A DNA stretch of 64,000 bases, from the NCBI GenBank assembly GCA_036417435.1, contig CM070919.1, positions 30,257,318 through 30,321,317 on the forward strand, given 5' to 3'. The DNA is from Inia geoffrensis. Taxonomy: Eukaryota > Chordata > Mammalia > Artiodactyla > Iniidae. The notes under the pieces were generated by a model. The model did not search any database. It was not told where the DNA came from and was given only the letters and a program-made list of their open reading frames with translations. The position numbers and the translations under genes were made by a program. Positions 61,262 to 64,000 of this stretch are shown here, piece after piece. The stretch's first letter is position 1. Each line of letters opens with the position of its first letter.

Positions 61262-61405
61262 CATCTAATAGGATAACGTGACGACTGCGCATTTGAGATG
61301 TGGCTGGTGTGACTGAGGAACTGAATCATTTATGTTATTTTACTTCATTTTAAATACCCACATGTGCCATATGGACCTGTGGACATATGGACCATGCTGC
61401 CCAGG
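61262..61405 (+). mobile_element. hAT-type DNA transposon fragment
   Basis: Follows a familiar non-autonomous pattern: gcgcatttgagatgtggctg, tgactgaggaactgaatcat, a T/A-rich middle, then cacatgtgccatatggacc. It ends 100 bases before the MCPH1 terminal exon. Family name not certain. Confidence 0.6.
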
Positions 61406-61505
61406 ACCGCTGACGATTTTAAATGTGATTTGTGTATCTGTGATGAGGTTGTCGTTTTACCACGTGCTGGCCGTTGTCAGTGCTAACCTGCTGCTCTTCC
61501 TCTAG

Positions 61506-61561
61506 ACTCACTCACTCAGCACAAGGTCTTTGCCTCAGAGAACCGCCCGCTGCTGCCGTGA
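61506..61561 (+). CDS. MCPH1: MCPH1 terminal coding exon (C-terminus and stop)
   Basis: The acceptor is a pyrimidine-rich tract ending in cttcctctag. The first two bases (AC) join the final G of the previous exon to make Asp, continuing WIL into WILD. The exon then reads SLTQHKVFASENRPLLP and stops at TGA (61559-61561). Human MCPH1, from memory, ends SITQHKVCAPENYLLSQ, so the Thr-Gln-His-Lys-Val block and Glu-Asn are kept and the overall length (18 residues counting the split Asp) is identical, but the last five residues differ. The segment forms the last helix and tail of BRCT3. Together the two exons give 97 residues, matching the human C-terminus from about residue 739 of 835. It is too short to be found as an open frame alone and was found by looking for the expected continuation. 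Confidence 0.92.
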
Positions 61562-61786
61562 AGGAGACACCGCTCAACCCGTGGCTGCTGCTAACAGCCC
61601 GCCCCGGCGTCCTCGGACACTCACGTGAGGGGAGGGGTGGACGCAGGAAGGATGCCTTTCTCCACCGTCACATCTGCCGCCTGTGTGTGTTGTGGTTTTC
61701 ACGTGAAGAAAGCTCCTTCGTGTGGCCTTCTGATGCCTGAGTGTGTGTCTCAGAGGAGCACTGACCCGCCCTGTTGGGCCTTTTCT

Positions 61787-61792
61787 ATTAAA
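61787..61792 (+). terminator. MCPH1: Candidate poly(A) signal ATTAAA
   Basis: ATTAAA, the commonest variant hexamer, lies 226 bases after the MCPH1 stop and is followed within 20 bases by a GT-rich run (tctgtgtgtcc) that resembles a downstream element. Use of the site is inferred. Confidence 0.4.
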
Positions 61793-61867
61793 GCCAGTCT
61801 GTGTGTCCTAGTTATGATTATAATTGAGAGGTCCCAGAACCTCTGTCACTGAAGAGCCATACTGTTA

Positions 61868-61873
61868 AATAAA
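61868..61873 (+). terminator. MCPH1: Candidate poly(A) signal AATAAA
   Basis: Canonical AATAAA 307 bases after the MCPH1 stop, in ordinary non-repeat sequence, with T-rich sequence beginning about 16 bases later. It is the best nearby candidate for a short 3' UTR form. Confidence 0.45.
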
Positions 61874-61895
61874 GGATGGAAATTACATTGTCTTA

Positions 61896-62834
61896 TTACT
61901 GAGAACAAAGAGCCCCCTGAGTTTCTACGTTTCTTTATTAACGTATCATCTACCAGGTATGAAGGATGTTGGTCCATTATCACCTTATGTACCTGAGATT
62001 CTTCTCAAAATAATAATGAGGACAGGTGTGAGGAGCCGCAATTAATGATAATTAGCGCCATCAAAGTAGCCCCGCTCTGCAAGCTTGGTTTCTGGTGAGG
62101 AGAGCCTCACCCACAAGAGACCAGGGCCTCTGCAGGCCGCCAGGATGCTCACCATCCCCTGCAGGAAACAGGCATTCGGGCCAAATCGTACACACGCTGG
62201 CCGGTCACCTTGTGTAGGAGAGAGATGCTAAATCCCAGCAAGGCCGCAGGTGCCAGTTAGACTCCCTCGTGATACTGTTCCCTCCGTGTTGTTTATCTGT
62301 CACTCATCTCAGCTGCTGTTCCCACTCCAAATAAATGTCAAGTCCCTCAGCAAATACGAGGGATCAACTTCTAGAATAACCCTCCTAGAAGGGCAGTAAC
62401 GATGCCCATGGAAATAATGAAGGGTTTTCTCTTGGTGTTAATATAACGTATACCCCAAGTCCCCTCATAAATACTCCTGCCTCAACAACGTTGAGCCTCA
62501 GTGCAGCTCGGCAGGCCGGAGGCCTTCCTCCCACCTTGTAAATCCCGTGTCACTACACCCACTGCCTCCTGGGCTTGGCGACTTGGAGGCTTAGGCATGA
62601 ATACTATGGCAGAGCTCCCATCGCACCAAAAGTTCCCGAGGCAGCTGACAAAATTGTGCTGACTCCCGGTGGAGACAAGCCACAAAGAACTCCATCCCAC
62701 GGCCACATCAGCCACAGAGTGCCACCCAGGTCACGTGTCCACCCAGGCCTGCATCCTCACAGCTAAGATTCCTGATGCCAGCCTGCCAGGAGCCACTGGA
62801 GATTCTCTCTCTAAAAGCTAATCTCTTATGAGCA
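61896..62834. other. MCPH1 3' UTR extension or 3' flank
   Basis: No repeat or gene recognised. Includes a further AATAAA (62331-62336). Whether it is transcribed cannot be judged. Confidence 0.4.
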
Positions 62835-62970
62835 CACTGATTTGTGCCTGGCTGTAAGCATTTTCTATGTGGTACCTCATTTAATCCTGCCAACAAGCCT
62901 AAAAGTTAGTTACTAGAGATTTGTAACCCCTTACCCAAAACACATACGGCTAAAAGTGTCTCAGAATTCT
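62835..62970 (-). repeat. MIR SINE
   Basis: Inverted MIR: ctgtaagcattttctatgtg, acctcatttaatcctgccaa and agttagttactagagatttg. Confidence 0.75.
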
Positions 62971-62974
62971 GAAC

Positions 62975-62998
62975 TTTTTTTTTTTTTTTTTTTTTTTT
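62975..62998. repeat. T24 tract next to sense L1 ORF2
   Basis: Twenty-four T directly before plus-strand L1 coding-derived sequence, an unusual junction for an L1 in this orientation. Confidence 0.9.
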
Positions 62999-63002
62999 AA
63001 TT

Positions 63003-63892
63003 TTGAAAGGTATGTGGCTCTCACCACTTCTATTCAGCATTATATCAGAGATGCTACTGAGAGAAGAGGGCCAGGAAAGGACTTAAGGGCATACAGACTG
63101 GAAATGAAGAAGTAAAACTATTCTCAGGTCACACAATACTGTATGTAGAAAATTATAAGGCGTCAAAGAAAAAAGGAGATGAAGCATGTTTAGCAAGATT
63201 ACAGAATACAAACTCTATATACAAAGCTAACTGAATTGTGTTTCTATATACTATCAATAAACAATTCAAAAATAGGATTAAGAATACAATTCCAGTTACA
63301 ATATCACGTAAAAATAAACATAAATTTAACAAAAGAAGATCTGTATACTTAACAAAACGTTTCTGAGAGAAATTAAAGTTCTAAATAAATGGAGAAATAT
63401 ACCAAGTTTATGGATTAGAAGACTCAATATCGATAAGATGGCTATTTTCCTCAAATTGATCTACAAATTCAATGTAATCATCAAAATACCAGGTAGATTT
63501 TTTTTATAGACTTTGAAAAGCTGATGCTAAAATGTATATGCAAATGCAAAGAACCCCTAGTAGAAAAAAGTAATTTCTTTAGAAAAAGAATAAAGTTGGG
63601 GGATTTATACTACCTGATTTCAAAACTTACTGGCATAAAGGTAGACTACAGATCAAGGGAAGAGAGTAGAGACTCTAGGTATTAATCCTCATATTATGGT
63701 CAAGTTGATTTCAACAAAGGTGCCAAGTCAATCCAATGCAGTAGGAGAAAACAATACAGAAAACAAAACAGAAAGAAGCACACTTACATCCTTATCACAC
63801 TTACGTCCTTACCTCACACACAAGAAGAAAATACACATGGATCCCTACCGCACACCATACACAAAAATTAACTCAAATGGACCAGAAACCTA
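63003..63892 (+). mobile_element. Old L1 ORF2 fragment
   Basis: Plus-strand ORF2 from the reverse-transcriptase region onward: ctctcaccacttctattcag, gactggaaatgaagaagtaa, gtgtttctatatactatcaa, ggattagaagactcaatatc and tggaccagaaacctaac. Frame is broken many times. Confidence 0.92.
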
Positions 63893-64000
63893 ACTTAGGG
63901 TTTCTCAACCTCAGCAGTATTGGCATTTTTGGACCAGATAATTCTGTGCTGCAGGGGCTGTCCTGGGCATCGTACTATGTTTGGCACCATCGCTGGCCTC
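63893..64000 (+). mobile_element. hAT-like DNA transposon fragment, cut by window end
   Basis: gggtttctcaacctcagcag, attggcatttttggaccaga, taattctgtgctgcaggggc and ctgtcctgggcatcgtacta follow a common non-autonomous DNA transposon pattern. It continues beyond the window. Confidence 0.6.

Larger units (their letters stand above)
48496..61505 (+). other. MCPH1: MCPH1 last intron (phase 1, 13,010 bp)
   Basis: Bounded by the donor gtagga at 48496 and the acceptor tag at 61503-61505; phase 1 agrees on both sides. About half is recognisable repeat: two MaLR LTR pieces in opposite orientation, three CHR SINEs, several L1 segments in both orientations, an L2-like element, a hAT-like fragment and a short retrocopy. 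No other exon was recognised inside. Confidence 0.85.
61562..61895 (+). other. MCPH1: MCPH1 3' UTR, proximal part
   Basis: Sequence directly after the MCPH1 stop, free of recognisable repeats. It contains a G-rich stretch, several GT-rich patches and two poly(A) signal hexamers (61787 and 61868). The human MCPH1 mRNA has a long 3' UTR, so transcription may continue past this point into the 62-64 kb region; the right edge given here is inferred from the second hexamer. Confidence 0.6.

Noticed and set aside
63003..63892. L1 reverse-transcriptase gene
   Set aside because: Clear ORF2 ancestry, but frame is broken repeatedly, so it is a dead fragment, not a CDS.

Overview
The window is mammalian nuclear DNA, almost certainly from a cetacean. 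The best evidence is nine tRNA-derived SINEs of the CHR type (cetacean/hippo/ruminant lineage), several very close to the family pattern and with clean target-site duplications. They sit among cetartiodactyl L1 3' ends and older mammalian repeats (MIR, L2, MaLR LTRs, Tigger and hAT elements). No prokaryotic gene structure, CRISPR array, rRNA or functional tRNA gene was seen.

One protein-coding gene is supported: the 3' end of MCPH1 (microcephalin) on the + strand. The exon at 48258-48495 encodes most of the C-terminal BRCT domain (BRCT3). The exon at 61506-61561 encodes the last residues and the stop. The first ends one base into a codon and the second supplies the other two, giving an Asp, so they splice in frame across a 13,010 bp phase-1 intron. 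By analogy with the human gene these are exons 13 and 14 of 14. Positions 1-48257 are then the distal part of intron 12, and sequence after 61561 is 3' UTR and flank. In human, ANGPT2 lies antisense inside intron 12; none of its exons was recognised here, so it should lie upstream of the window.

Layout: 1-313, part of an MaLR LTR; 1.4-1.95 kb, a SINE nested at the edge of an L1; 2-12 kb, mostly unassigned with L2/MIR/L1 pieces; 12.5-13.9 kb, two SINEs and a MIR; 16.1-18.7 kb, a GC- and CpG-rich block; 18.8-19.4 kb, a complete Tigger-like MITE split by a SINE; 20.4-21.3 kb, repeat-poor AT-rich sequence; 21.5-27.1 kb, a SINE, two L1s, an L2 and microsatellites; 30.2-30.6 kb, two MER5-like elements; 32.6-35.8 kb, MIRs, an L1 and L2; 37.8-38.5 kb, an L1; 38.95-39.87 kb, a CpG island; 40.5-48.2 kb, a SINE, L2, MIR and unassigned DNA; 48.26 kb, MCPH1 BRCT3 exon; 48.5-61.5 kb, the last intron, dense in L1, with three SINEs, two LTR pieces and a short retrocopy; 61.5-61.9 kb, terminal exon and poly(A) signals; 62.8-64 kb, MIR, L1 ORF2 and a hAT-like fragment.

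I found no convincing undescribed system. The points most worth a second look are a non-canonical residue in the BRCT3 glycine turn, a divergent MCPH1 C-terminus, an intronic CpG island 8.4 kb before the BRCT3 exon, and a 239 bp retro-inserted sequence of unknown origin inside an L1. Repeat family names come from pattern recognition, not a database search.
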